NCBI GenBank assembly: GCA_012843025.1
Contig: DURT01000065.1
Coordinates: 1 to 46,362 of the forward strand
DNA from: Tissierellia bacterium
Lineage (GTDB): Bacteria; Bacillota; Clostridia; Tissierellales; Sedimentibacteraceae
Direction of reading: 5' to 3'
DNA length: 46,362 bases
The notes under the pieces are model-generated. The model searched no databases, was not told the origin of the DNA, and saw only the letters and a list, made by a program, of their open reading frames with translations. How positions within the stretch are numbered: position 1 is the stretch's first letter; every line of letters begins with the position of its first letter. Positions 16,765 through 24,932 of the stretch are shown here, piece after piece. The translations under genes and the position numbers were made by a program.

Positions 16765-17552
16765 TACCTTCTTCTTGGGCGAATAGGAATAGGTTTCTGC
16801 CCATACTTATCATTTTTTATTGTTTTTGGTGAGGGAAGCTGTTCAGTCTTTATTCCATTTGTATTTTCTTCTGAAAAGTCAAAATTGGCGCTCTTAAATA
16901 TAGGGTCTTCTCCTACATGATATTCTTCATCCTCTTTTAATTCTGTGGTATCTTCTGAAGGGGACATAATGCTGTTAAGCATGGGTTTGAATGCTTCCAT
17001 CAAACTATTGAAATCTGTTTCTTTACCATCTTGAGAAGATAAATTTGAGAGCATCTCCTTTAAATCCTTATTATCCCTCAACAATGATGAGAGCATTTCA
17101 TCTAAGCCTCCGTTTTTTGCCATATTCATAGCAAGAGCTCCCAATATTTTATCCATATTATTTGTCAACAGCGGCTGTGTCATTAATTTTGTTACAGGAA
17201 TGTTGCTGCTTTTTAACAATGCTGCTATTTTATCCCCTGGTGTTTTGGCGTTTAAGGGTTGAATTGGTTTGTAGTTTTGGGCTCTGCTGATAAATGAGTA
17301 CATACTCATCAATGTACTTATTTTTTCTATTGCCGGTAGATATGTATTTACCCTTTTTACCGTTTGTGATGAGGTAAGGGGTGCAATAGTTCTTACCATT
17401 CCAATGGCATTTTCCATTTTTCTAGGGTCTTGTAACAGACTTGTGGATAAATATCTTGTAGTTCCCGAAAGTTTAGATACTATTTTGTTCGGTTCAATGC
17501 TACCGGAAATATACCTTATTGCCAATAAATATAATAATATTTGAATAGGAAT
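16764..17552 (-). CDS. Unknown protein with basic C-terminal tail
   Basis: A roughly 262-residue protein I do not recognise. Residues 10-150 look alpha-helical and mildly hydrophobic. Residues 150-250 are acidic and low in complexity, ending in the basic tail IPIRPRRR. The start is odd: AAGGTG (17563-17558) is correctly spaced for an ATT codon at 17552 (or 17555), giving an N terminus IPIQILLYLLAIR; the first standard codon in frame is a TTG at 17525 with no ribosome site. I give the ATT start with reserve. Divergent from the charged small protein at 17690. Confidence 0.6.
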   Translation of the reverse strand: MPIQILLYLLAIRYISGSIEPNKIVSKLSGTTRYLSTSLLQDPRKMENAIGMVRTIAPLTSSQTVKRVNTYLPAIEKISTLMSMYSFISRAQNYKPIQPLNAKTPGDKIAALLKSSNIPVTKLMTQPLLTNNMDKILGALAMNMAKNGGLDEMLSSLLRDNKDLKEMLSNLSSQDGKETDFNSLMEAFKPMLNSIMSPSEDTTELKEDEEYHVGEDPIFKSANFDFSEENTNGIKTEQLPSPKTIKNDKYGQKPIPIRPRRR

Positions 17553-17689
17553 AATATCACCTTCTTTTTATATTTCTTATATCTTATTCTTAGAGAGTTA
17601 ATTGTGTTACATATTATAAGGCCTTCCCAGTATAAAATTGTAATTATTTAATTGCTGTGGCATATTATGTAATGAATGGAGGTAGATGA

Positions 17690-18001
17690 ATGTCAAATAT
17701 TTTTAAAAACGAAAATGAAATAAAGAAAATAAAGGATAGCAAGGAATTCAAAGAGATTGCAGCCAACAAAAAAGTTAATGATTTTATAAACAATAAACAA
17801 TTCATTGAATTTAAAGAGAAGTATGAAGGTAAATCAGAAGAAGAAATATTAAGGGATGCTAGAAATATGAGCCGAAAATTAAAAGAACAGTATGGAGAAA
17901 AAGAATACAAGAAAAAAATAGAAGATTTAAAAAACTTTGAAAGATATTTAAATCCAGAACAAAAAAAGAAACTCAGGAGGTTTATAGAAAGCTTAGATTG
18001 A
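17690..18001 (+). CDS. Small highly charged helical protein, unknown
   Basis: A 103-residue soluble protein, very rich in Lys and Glu with almost no hydrophobic core, predicted mostly helical by pattern (KKIKDSKEFKEIAANKK, then EKEYKKKIEDLKNFERYL). A good GGAGG lies 11 bases before the ATG, and a GC-rich hairpin follows the stop, so the gene looks real. I recognise no family. It shares a 137-base intergenic region with the divergently transcribed unknown gene, so the two may be co-regulated. Confidence 0.65.
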   Translation: MSNIFKNENEIKKIKDSKEFKEIAANKKVNDFINNKQFIEFKEKYEGKSEEEILRDARNMSRKLKEQYGEKEYKKKIEDLKNFERYLNPEQKKKLRRFIESLD

Positions 18002-18004
18002 ACA

Positions 18005-18031
18005 GGGGGGAGGGTTAAAGCCCCCCATTTT
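18005..18031 (+). terminator. Probable terminator
   Basis: GGGGGG (18005-18010) and CCCCCC (18021-18026) can form a very stable stem with a 10-nt loop, followed by ATTTT. Confidence 0.6.
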
Positions 18032-18133
18032 CATATCTTTCATAGTGTTGCATAAATATTAATAATATAAATATATACATTGTATTTTCTTTTTCAAAAA
18101 ATAATACTGTGTTCATTACAGAAACATTATGGA

Positions 18134-18151
18134 CAAATTGTAAACAATTTG
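18134..18151. promoter_or_regulatory. Operator-like inverted repeat upstream of the DUF3798 operon
   Basis: CAAATTG (18134-18140), TAAA, CAATTTG (18145-18151) is a perfect 7-bp inverted repeat 23 bases upstream of the -35 hexamer. Position suits an activator or a co-operating repressor. Confidence 0.55.
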
Positions 18152-18166
18152 AAAGTAACGTTTTCA
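18150..18166. promoter_or_regulatory. Second operator-like repeat (TGAAA-N7-TTTCA)
   Basis: TGAAA (18150-18154) and TTTCA (18162-18166) flank a core containing AACGTT. It resembles LacI/GalR-family operators in its arms and central CG but is longer than a standard catabolite-responsive element. It ends 7 bases before the -35 hexamer. Confidence 0.4.
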
Positions 18167-18173
18167 AAAGTAA

Positions 18174-18202
18174 TTGACAATCAAAATATATTCAATTATA
18201 AT
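18174..18202 (+). promoter_or_regulatory. Consensus sigma-A promoter of the DUF3798 ABC operon
   Basis: TTGACA (18174-18179), a 17-bp spacer and TATAAT (18197-18202) are a perfect sigma-A match. Transcription should start near 18209, about 40 bases before the lipoprotein gene. Confidence 0.92.
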
Positions 18203-18248
18203 ATCTATGTATTTTATTATTCATTGAAAAATGAGGAGGGACAAGTAA

Positions 18249-19463
18249 ATGAAAAAATTTATAAGTTTAATATTGGCTATAGCCATGGTGTTAACACTAG
18301 CTGCTTGTGGTCAGCAGGCAACTCAAACACCTGCAGGAACGCCGTCAGATGAACAGGCTAAGGATACTCCAGCAACTGAAACACCGACGGATGCACCTTT
18401 TGAAGGAAAGATAGCAATTGTTACCAATACTCTTTCTCAAAACGAAGAAGAGTATCGTTCGGCAGAACTTATGGTTAACAAATACGGTGAAGACAAAATT
18501 ATGCACGTTTTGTGGCCGGACAACTTCATGACAGAGCAAGAACAAATGATCAGTACAATTGCTAAATTAGGCTCTGACCCTGAAGTAAAAGCTTTAATCA
18601 TCAACCAAGCTGTTCCCGGAACAAATGCGGCAGTTGATAAGTTATTGGAAGTTAGGGATGACATATTTATAGTTTACTGTACACCTCAGGAAAACCCACC
18701 TGATGTTGCAGAAAGAGCTAATTTAATACTTAATCCTAATGAATTGCAAATGGGTGAAGCTATTCCAGTACAAGCAAAGAAATTGGGAGCAAAAACACTA
18801 GTACACTATTCATTCCCAAGACATATGTCAATAGTTATGCTTGCAGCAAGACGTGATTTAATGAGAGAAACATGCGAAGAAATAGGTATCGAATTCTATG
18901 ATGCTACAGCTCCAGACCCAACAAGTGACGTTGGAGTACCAGGAACTCAGCAGTTCATATTGGAAGACGTTCCTAAGTTAGTTGAAAGATTCGGTAAAGA
19001 TACTGCATTCTTCTCAACAAACTGTGCAATGCAGACACCGCTAATTAAAGCTACAGTTGATGCAGGAGCAATTTATCCACAGCCATGCTGTCCATCACCA
19101 TACCACGGATTCCCATCCGCTTTAGGTATTGAGTCTTCAGGTTATTCTGTAGATGCGATGGCAAATGTTGTAAGTGAAACTGCTAAAGCATTAAAAGAAA
19201 AAGGAGTATTAGGCAGATTCTCTACATGGCCAGTACCTGTTGCTATGATGAATACAGTAGCTGGTACGGAATATGCTATTGAATGGATTAACGGAAATGT
19301 TGGTGATGAACTTAATATAGAAGTTCTTGAAGAAAAAATGGCAGAATATGCTACACTACCAGTTTCCACAAGTCCTTATACCGAAGAAGGTATAGAAATT
19401 CCACATTTCAGACTAATAATGATGGATTTCCTAACTTATGGAGAAGAACATATTCTTAATTAA
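18249..19463 (+). CDS. DUF3798 substrate-binding lipoprotein of an ABC importer
   Basis: A 404-residue lipoprotein: signal peptide with lipobox LAAC (C20), a Thr/Pro-rich linker (about 21-50), then a DUF3798 domain of periplasmic-binding-protein type (GKIAIVTNTLSQNEEEYRSA; ALIINQAVPGTNAAVDKLLE; IFIVYCTPQENPPDVAERA). It resembles the two-lobe type I binding proteins (BMP/ribose class). It heads an operon with a double ABC ATPase and two permeases, so it should deliver the substrate, whose identity is unknown. GGAGGG precedes the ATG and the promoter is perfect consensus, so expression may be high. Confidence 0.88.
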   Translation: MKKFISLILAIAMVLTLAACGQQATQTPAGTPSDEQAKDTPATETPTDAPFEGKIAIVTNTLSQNEEEYRSAELMVNKYGEDKIMHVLWPDNFMTEQEQMISTIAKLGSDPEVKALIINQAVPGTNAAVDKLLEVRDDIFIVYCTPQENPPDVAERANLILNPNELQMGEAIPVQAKKLGAKTLVHYSFPRHMSIVMLAARRDLMRETCEEIGIEFYDATAPDPTSDVGVPGTQQFILEDVPKLVERFGKDTAFFSTNCAMQTPLIKATVDAGAIYPQPCCPSPYHGFPSALGIESSGYSVDAMANVVSETAKALKEKGVLGRFSTWPVPVAMMNTVAGTEYAIEWINGNVGDELNIEVLEEKMAEYATLPVSTSPYTEEGIEIPHFRLIMMDFLTYGEEHILN

Positions 19464-19496
19464 TAATATAAAAACTTACAACTAATAGCTAAGGGT

Positions 19497-19542
19497 AAGG
19501 AATGTTTCAGAATTTCTTATAGTAACTTCTGAATCATTCCTT
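19497..19542 (+). promoter_or_regulatory. Intercistronic mRNA hairpin after the binding-protein gene
   Basis: A 16-bp stem with one mismatch (19497-19512 with 19527-19542) and a 14-nt loop lies between the binding-protein gene and its ATPase. It has no T tract, so it is more likely an mRNA-stabilising or processing hairpin that keeps the binding-protein message more abundant than the rest. Confidence 0.7.
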
Positions 19543-19577
19543 TGCTAATTAGTAATGTCATAAAACGGGAGGTAGTA

Positions 19578-21170
19578 ATGAGTGATAACCTTCTAAGCTT
19601 AAAAAATGTTTCAAAGGAGTACTCTGGAAACAGGGTATTAAAGGACATAAATATTGAGCTAAAAAAAGGTGAAATACATGCACTTATCGGTGAAAATGGT
19701 GCAGGAAAATCTACATTAATGAACATTCTATTTGGAATGCCGGTAATTCATACAACCGGCGGATTTGAAGGAAGTATCGAAATAGAAGGGAAAGAAGCGA
19801 ATATTAAGTCTCCACATGATGCAATGTCCTATGGAATAGGAATGGTACATCAGGAGTTTATGCTTATACCAGGGTTTACTATAACAGAAAATATAAAACT
19901 GAATAGAGAAATCACAAAACCTAACCTGGTAAGTTCTATTTTCGGGAAGCGATTGGAAACTTTAGATGTAAAGAAAATGAATGAGGATGCAAGGAAGGCT
20001 TTAGATATATTGGATATGGACATAGATGAATTTCTTCCTGTAGCAGGTCTTCCTGTAGGCCATATGCAATTCATTGAAATAGCCAGAGAAATCGATAAAA
20101 CAGGAATAAAGATTCTTGTTTTTGATGAACCTACAGCAGTTTTAACGGAAGCGGAAGCAAAAAATTTATTAAATGCCATAAAGAAACTCTCACAACAAGG
20201 TATAGGGATTATTTTTATAAGTCACAGATTAGATGAAATTATAGATGTGGCTGATAGAGTTACCGTTCTTCGAGATGGAGAACATATAGTTACTAAAGAT
20301 GTAAAAGATACAAATAAATATGAAATAGCACAACTTATGGTTGGACGGAAAGTAAATCTTGACAGCAGAGAAGGTACCAATAAAAATGTTGTTGATGAAA
20401 CAATATTGAGAATAAAAGATTTCTTTGTTGCTATGCCCGGTGAAAATGTAAAAGGTGTTGATTTGGAGGTTAAAAAAGGTGAAATAGTCGGTATCGGAGG
20501 TCTTGCAGGACAGGGAAAATTAGGACTAGCCAATGGTCTTATGGGTATATATCCTGCTAAGGGAGAGGTTGAATTTAACGGAGAAAAATTACCTCTGAAC
20601 AACCCTAAAGCTGCAATCAAATCAGGGCTGGCTTTTGTTAGTGAAGATAGAAAAGGCATAGGACTGTTGCTTGATGAATCTATTGAAAACAATATTGTTT
20701 TTTCTGCAATGCAAATAAATGAAGATTTTTTAACCCATTTAGGGCCGATTAAAATAAAAAATTCTTCTAAAATTAGAGAACATGCCAACAAAATGATTAA
20801 GGATTTGGATATAAGATGTACATCCTCCATGCAAAAAGTAGGAAGGTTAAGTGGAGGTAATCAGCAAAAGGTATGTTTGGCAAGGGCGCTAACATTAAAT
20901 CCTACACTCCTTTTAGTTTCCGAACCTACCAGGGGAATCGATATAGGAGCAAAGAAATTAGTCCTTGATTTGCTAAAACATTTAAATAATGAATACGGGA
21001 TGACGATAATTATGACTTCTTCCGAGTTGGCGGAACTTAGAAGTATATGTGATAGAATAGTGATAATATGTGAAGGTAAAGTTGAGGGAGTTCTTCCTCC
21101 CGATGCACCTGATGCTGAATTTGGATTGATGATGTCAGGCAGCAGACATACAGAAGGGAGTGAGGAATAA
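19578..21170 (+). CDS. Double-domain ABC ATPase of the DUF3798 importer
   Basis: A 530-residue tandem ATPase of the RbsA/NupO (sugar/nucleoside) class. The first module has Walker A GENGAGKST, signature-like LPVGHMQFIEIAREI and Walker B ILVFDEPTA. The second has a changed Walker A (GLAGQGKLGLANG), a full LSGGNQQKV signature and LLLVSEPTRGIDIG, the uneven pattern typical of this class. GGGAGG at 19568-19573 fixes the ATG at 19578; an upstream in-frame ATG at 19542 lies at the foot of the hairpin and is rejected. The stop overlaps the first permease as TAATG. Confidence 0.93.
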   Translation: MSDNLLSLKNVSKEYSGNRVLKDINIELKKGEIHALIGENGAGKSTLMNILFGMPVIHTTGGFEGSIEIEGKEANIKSPHDAMSYGIGMVHQEFMLIPGFTITENIKLNREITKPNLVSSIFGKRLETLDVKKMNEDARKALDILDMDIDEFLPVAGLPVGHMQFIEIAREIDKTGIKILVFDEPTAVLTEAEAKNLLNAIKKLSQQGIGIIFISHRLDEIIDVADRVTVLRDGEHIVTKDVKDTNKYEIAQLMVGRKVNLDSREGTNKNVVDETILRIKDFFVAMPGENVKGVDLEVKKGEIVGIGGLAGQGKLGLANGLMGIYPAKGEVEFNGEKLPLNNPKAAIKSGLAFVSEDRKGIGLLLDESIENNIVFSAMQINEDFLTHLGPIKIKNSSKIREHANKMIKDLDIRCTSSMQKVGRLSGGNQQKVCLARALTLNPTLLLVSEPTRGIDIGAKKLVLDLLKHLNNEYGMTIIMTSSELAELRSICDRIVIICEGKVEGVLPPDAPDAEFGLMMSGSRHTEGSEE

Positions 21171-22270
21171 TGGTAGGTGTAAAAAATAAAAACACAAGCA
21201 TTAAAGATGTTGTTAATAAAATAGGACTACCTACAATCATTATAGGCGGATTTTGGATACTGTTGCTTATTGCAGGAGGATTTTTAGGAATATCCATAAA
21301 AACCTTAATAAGTGACACCATAAAACGTGCCGGAATGAATGGGATACTTGTTTTGGCAATGGTTCCTTCCATACAATCAGGAACAGGTCCTAACTTTGCC
21401 CTGCCAGTAGGAATAGTGTGTGGACTGTTTGCAGAGGTGTGTGCAATAGAATTCGGATTTACCGGATGGGCATGGTTGTTTTATTCTATTGTTTTTGCAA
21501 TACCCTTGGCTGTAATTGTAGGTTATTTGTATGGTAAACTTTTAAATGCAGTTAAAGGCTCTGAGATGACTATTGCTACCTACACTGGATTTTCAATTGT
21601 TGCTTTTATGTGCCTTCCTTGGCTTATGATACCCTTCAAAAGTAAAAATATGGGCTGGTTTATAGGAAAAGGGTTAAGAGAAACTATACAGTTAGATGCA
21701 ATAGGTGGTGCACAAATTTTAAGTGATTTCCTAAAATTCTCACTCTTTGAAGACGGTGCTTTTATTACCATGGGCGGTGAAGGTGGAATAATAATACCTA
21801 CGGGAATGTTACTAGTATTCTTTTTATGCTGTTTCATAGTTTGGTTATATTTTCGCTCCAAGTCTGGTATAGCCATTTCTGCAGGAGGTATAAATCCAAA
21901 GTTTGCCCAGTCTTCGGGAATTAATATAGACAGATGCAGAATAAAAGCTAATATATTGTCTACTGTAATGGGAGCTATAGGAATTATAATTTATTCTCAG
22001 GGTTATGGATATACACAGCTTTACACAGCACCGTTAATGATGGCATTTCCCGCTGTTGCTGCTGTTTTAATAGGAGGAGCTACAGCATCCAGAGCAAAGG
22101 TCTCACATGTAATAATAGGGGTTGTTATATACCAGGGTCTTTTTACCACAGCCTTGCCTGTGGCAAACCAATTGTTTGAAGGTACGGATTTATCCGAAAT
22201 ACTTCGTATGGTAATACAAAACGGGATAATCCTTTATGCTCTGACACAAGTTGAAGGAGGCGATAAATAA
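21170..22270 (+). CDS. ABC permease 1 of the DUF3798 importer
   Basis: A 366-residue integral membrane protein of the BPD_transp_2 (RbsC/NupP-like) superfamily, about nine to ten membrane helices. Family features include the GTGPNFALPVGIVCG stretch in the first half and AVAAVLIGGATASRAKV near the C terminus. Both ends overlap neighbours by one base (TAATG), which implies translational coupling and fixed stoichiometry. It should pair with the second, longer permease as a heterodimer. Confidence 0.88.
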   Translation: MVGVKNKNTSIKDVVNKIGLPTIIIGGFWILLLIAGGFLGISIKTLISDTIKRAGMNGILVLAMVPSIQSGTGPNFALPVGIVCGLFAEVCAIEFGFTGWAWLFYSIVFAIPLAVIVGYLYGKLLNAVKGSEMTIATYTGFSIVAFMCLPWLMIPFKSKNMGWFIGKGLRETIQLDAIGGAQILSDFLKFSLFEDGAFITMGGEGGIIIPTGMLLVFFLCCFIVWLYFRSKSGIAISAGGINPKFAQSSGINIDRCRIKANILSTVMGAIGIIIYSQGYGYTQLYTAPLMMAFPAVAAVLIGGATASRAKVSHVIIGVVIYQGLFTTALPVANQLFEGTDLSEILRMVIQNGIILYALTQVEGGDK

Positions 22271-23571
22271 TGAATAATACAAATATAACGGAAAGACTAA
22301 AAACAACTAAGGCTTCAACCTGGGTTGCAGACAACATTGTTTCATTAATATTTGTTGCCTTTACATTATTTGGATTCTTAGTATCAGATGGTGTAACCAT
22401 GAATTTTTTCCTGACTGAATTGTCCAGTCGATTTTTCAGGAATGCTTTCCTTGTATTGTCCTTGGTTATACCTGTAGTGGCAGGTTTAGGACTAAACTTC
22501 GGTATTGTTGTCGGAGCTATGGCAGGTCAAATTGCAATTGCTATTATTAGGTTTTTTGAGCTGGGAGGAGTAATGGGACTATTTTTAACCATGGCTTTGG
22601 CATTTCCTATAGCAGCATTATTTGGATACTTTACAGGCGTCTTGTACAACAAGACAAGAGGACAGGAAATGATAGCCAGCTTAATAGTAGGTTATTTTGC
22701 CAATGGTTTATACCAATTTTTATTCCTCTTCGTAGTCGGGGTAATAATAAAAGTTCCATCTAACCACCCAATGATTAAACCTGATGGTGTAGGTGTCAGG
22801 ATGACTGTTGACTTGGTTCCTGTCAAGGATGGAGGTTTGAAATATGCCTTAGACAAAATATGGGAAATACCCTTTATGTGGGCTATCCTATTAATATTTG
22901 CATGTATTCTACTGTTACAAATATGGAAAATATACAAAAATAAAAAGAATCCTACTTTGTACAGATATAATAAAACAATGGTTTTAATCAATATAATCTT
23001 GAGTATAGTTATGATTGGAATAAGTATACATGCAATTACCACAAATTCAAGTTTGATGATGGTTCGTAAAGTTCCCGTAGTTACAGGCTTATTCATAGTA
23101 GCCCTTTGTATTTTTAACGAGTTAATTTTAAAGACTAAATTAGGACAAGATTTCAGAAGTGTAGGTCAAAGTCAGCACATTGCAGAAGTTTCAGGAATAG
23201 ATGTTGATAAAACAAGAATAATAGCTACCATTATGTCTACAGTATTAGCTTCCTGGGGTCAAATTATGTACCTGCAGAATATGGGTACATTAAATACTTA
23301 CGGAGCACATACACAAATAGGTATGTTTTCTGTTGCATCCCTCTTGGTAGGAGGTGCTTCCACTCAAAAGGCAGGAGTGAAACATGCTATAATAGGAACG
23401 CTTTTGTTTAACTCCATGTTTATTATGTCTCCTGAAATAGGACTGTCATTGTTCGGCAATGCACTGTTAGGAGAGTATTTCAGAACATTTATGGTATACG
23501 GTGTTATAGGTCTTGCACTAGGACTTCATGTTTGGAGAGCAAACAAAAATAGTGAGATAACTTTGGATTAA
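22270..23571 (+). CDS. ABC permease 2 of the DUF3798 importer
   Basis: A 433-residue membrane protein of the same superfamily as permease 1 but only distantly similar. It shares the pattern LGLNFGIVVGAMAGQ and the C-terminal SVASLLVGGASTQKAGV. A longer central insertion (about residues 155-260) adds a hydrophilic loop and further helices. About ten to eleven membrane helices in all. It is the last gene of the operon, and a long stem-loop follows about 40 bases after the stop. Confidence 0.88.
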   Translation: MNNTNITERLKTTKASTWVADNIVSLIFVAFTLFGFLVSDGVTMNFFLTELSSRFFRNAFLVLSLVIPVVAGLGLNFGIVVGAMAGQIAIAIIRFFELGGVMGLFLTMALAFPIAALFGYFTGVLYNKTRGQEMIASLIVGYFANGLYQFLFLFVVGVIIKVPSNHPMIKPDGVGVRMTVDLVPVKDGGLKYALDKIWEIPFMWAILLIFACILLLQIWKIYKNKKNPTLYRYNKTMVLINIILSIVMIGISIHAITTNSSLMMVRKVPVVTGLFIVALCIFNELILKTKLGQDFRSVGQSQHIAEVSGIDVDKTRIIATIMSTVLASWGQIMYLQNMGTLNTYGAHTQIGMFSVASLLVGGASTQKAGVKHAIIGTLLFNSMFIMSPEIGLSLFGNALLGEYFRTFMVYGVIGLALGLHVWRANKNSEITLD

Positions 23572-23581
23572 CGATATGGCG

Positions 23582-23598
23582 AGAAGGTGTTTCCTTCT
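23582..23598 (+). other. Short hairpin after the importer operon
   Basis: AGAAGG (23582-23587) pairs with CCTTCT (23593-23598), TGTTT loop. No T tract; it precedes the larger stem-loop. Confidence 0.4.
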
Positions 23599-23609
23599 GG
23601 TTAATGATT

Positions 23610-23673
23610 AGAGATCCTTCTCTTTCGACTCAGAATAATTGTGTAACACTGAGCGAAAGAAGGATCTCTTTTT
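23610..23673 (+). terminator. Long stem-loop terminator / palindromic intergenic repeat element
   Basis: A stem of about 20 bp with small bulges (23610-23633 with 23649-23669) is followed by TTTTT (23669-23673), so it can terminate the importer operon. The sequence pattern (GAGATCCTTC, ACTCAGAAT, CTGAGCGAAAG) closely resembles palindromic intergenic repeats scattered in many bacterial genomes. The following 70 bases are richer in C and may belong to the same element. Confidence 0.75.
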
Positions 23674-23751
23674 GTATGGGCAGTCCCAATAACCAATACC
23701 TACCAGCCAGCTCCCCTTGGTCGGAAAAATAGGTCTCGGTCATCTTTTTTC

Positions 23752-23780
23752 TTGAATATGGATCAACATAGTAGTATAAT
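23752..23780 (+). promoter_or_regulatory. Sigma-A promoter of tsaD
   Basis: TTGAAT (23752-23757), 17-bp spacer, TATAAT (23775-23780), 24 bases before the tsaD start codon. Confidence 0.8.
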
Positions 23781-23804
23781 CGATTCAGGAAAATGGAGGA
23801 AAAT

Positions 23805-24839
23805 ATGAAGAACATTAAAATACTTGCTATAGAATCATCCTGTGACGAAACGGCAGCTGCAGTAGTTGAAAACGGCAGGAATGTTATGTCAAATATAATT
23901 TCATCTCAAATAGAAATACACAAAGAGTATGGCGGTGTGGTTCCAGAAGTTGCTTCAAGAAAACATATTGAAAATATAAATGATGTAGTTGAAAAAGCAA
24001 TGGAAACAGCTAATGTAACATCTGAAGAAATTGATGCCGTTGCAGTTACTTACGGACCGGGATTGGTGGGAGCACTTTTGGTGGGAATTAATTTTGCAAA
24101 GGGACTTTCCTATGGATGGCAAAAACCTTTAATTGGTGTTAACCATATAGAAGGACATATAAATTCAAACTATATAGAAGATTTGAATTTACAACCTCCC
24201 TTTATCTGTTTGGTAGCCTCAGGAGGTCATACTCACCTTACTTATGTGAAAGATTATGGAGAGTATGAAGTTATGGGGGCTACTAGGGACGATGCTGCAG
24301 GAGAAGCCTTTGATAAAGTTGCAAGATCCTTGGGACTAGGATATCCAGGAGGACCTTTAATAGACAAAGCAGCCAAGGTGGGAAAAAGAGATGCAATAAA
24401 ATTCCCCCGGGCAATAATTGATGAAGAAACGTTGGATTTCAGTTTCAGTGGTTTGAAATCTGCAGTTATAAATTATTTGCATAATTCTCAGCAGAAAAAT
24501 GAGGAAATCTGTGTGGAAGATGTTGCAGCAAGTTTCCAGGAAGCTGTTGTTGATGTGTTGGTTATGAAAACCATGAAAGCAGCAAAAGAAAAAGGTTGCA
24601 AGACTGTTGCTTTAGCAGGAGGTGTAGCTTCCAACAGTCGTTTACGTGAGAGGATGATGGAAGAATGTGAGAAGTATAATTATAAATTTGTTAAACCATC
24701 TTCTCTTTTATGTACGGATAATGCAGCAATGATAGGGTGTGCCGCCTATTATAAGTATATAAAAAACCAATTTGCCGATTCGTCCTTAAATGCAGAACCT
24801 AATTTAAAACTCACTAATCCATTAACAATTACTAAATAA
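23805..24839 (+). CDS. tsaD: tRNA N6-threonylcarbamoyladenosine transferase TsaD
   Basis: A 344-residue Kae1/TsaD protein that transfers the threonylcarbamoyl group to A37 of ANN-decoding tRNAs. It has the N-terminal ATPase motif [11 protein letters not shown], the metal-binding H114 and H118 in NHIEGH, the ASGGHTHL loop, [16 protein letters not shown] and LAGGVASNS with CTDNAAMIG. The GGAGG at 23795-23799 overlaps the ATG at 23793, so the ATG at 23805 is the start. tsaB, tsaC and tsaE are not in the window. Confidence 0.96.
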   Translation: MKNIKILAIESSCDETAAAVVENGRNVMSNIISSQIEIHKEYGGVVPEVASRKHIENINDVVEKAMETANVTSEEIDAVAVTYGPGLVGALLVGINFAKGLSYGWQKPLIGVNHIEGHINSNYIEDLNLQPPFICLVASGGHTHLTYVKDYGEYEVMGATRDDAAGEAFDKVARSLGLGYPGGPLIDKAAKVGKRDAIKFPRAIIDEETLDFSFSGLKSAVINYLHNSQQKNEEICVEDVAASFQEAVVDVLVMKTMKAAKEKGCKTVALAGGVASNSRLRERMMEECEKYNYKFVKPSSLLCTDNAAMIGCAAYYKYIKNQFADSSLNAEPNLKLTNPLTITK

Positions 24840-24842
24840 AAA

Positions 24843-24925
24843 TTATCAACAACTGTGGATAAAGTTGTTGATACAAGTAATATAGCAGAAAAGTTACCCA
24901 CAAGTTATCAACAACATGTGTGTAA
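24843..24925. other. Cluster of DnaA-box-like 9-mers
   Basis: Within 83 bases lie one perfect DnaA box (TGTGGATAA at 24854-24862, reverse of TTATCCACA), TTATCAACA at 24843 and 24905, TGTTGATAC at 24866, TTACCCACA at 24894 and the weaker TGTGTGTAA at 24917. Some are arms or loops of the two hairpins here, so chance pairing contributes. Could be a DnaA-titrating or reactivating site. Confidence 0.5.
24844..24873. other. Perfect 11-bp hairpin
   Basis: TATCAACAACT (24844-24854) pairs with AGTTGTTGATA (24863-24873), loop GTGGATAA. It lies 5 bases after tsaD and carries no T tract. Confidence 0.75.
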
Positions 24926-24932
24926 CTTTTTT
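24889..24932. terminator. Terminator between tsaD and the ABC-F gene
   Basis: AAAAGTTACCCACA (24889-24902) pairs with TGTGTGTAACTTTT (24917-24930) with one mismatch, 14-nt loop, T tract to 24932. A T run on the reverse strand too lets it serve the convergent ABC-F gene. Confidence 0.8.

Noticed and set aside
18080..18352. ORF reading through the promoter of the DUF3798 operon
   Set aside because: It overlaps the consensus promoter and the start of the lipoprotein gene in another frame and lacks a ribosome site.
23630..23815. Minus-strand ORF over the repeat element and tsaD promoter
   Set aside because: It runs through the stem-loop and the tsaD promoter and has no recognisable protein features.
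24843..24925. Chromosomal origin oriC
   Set aside because: No dnaA, dnaN or rpmH and no AT-rich unwinding element next to the boxes; a secondary DnaA site is the more modest reading.
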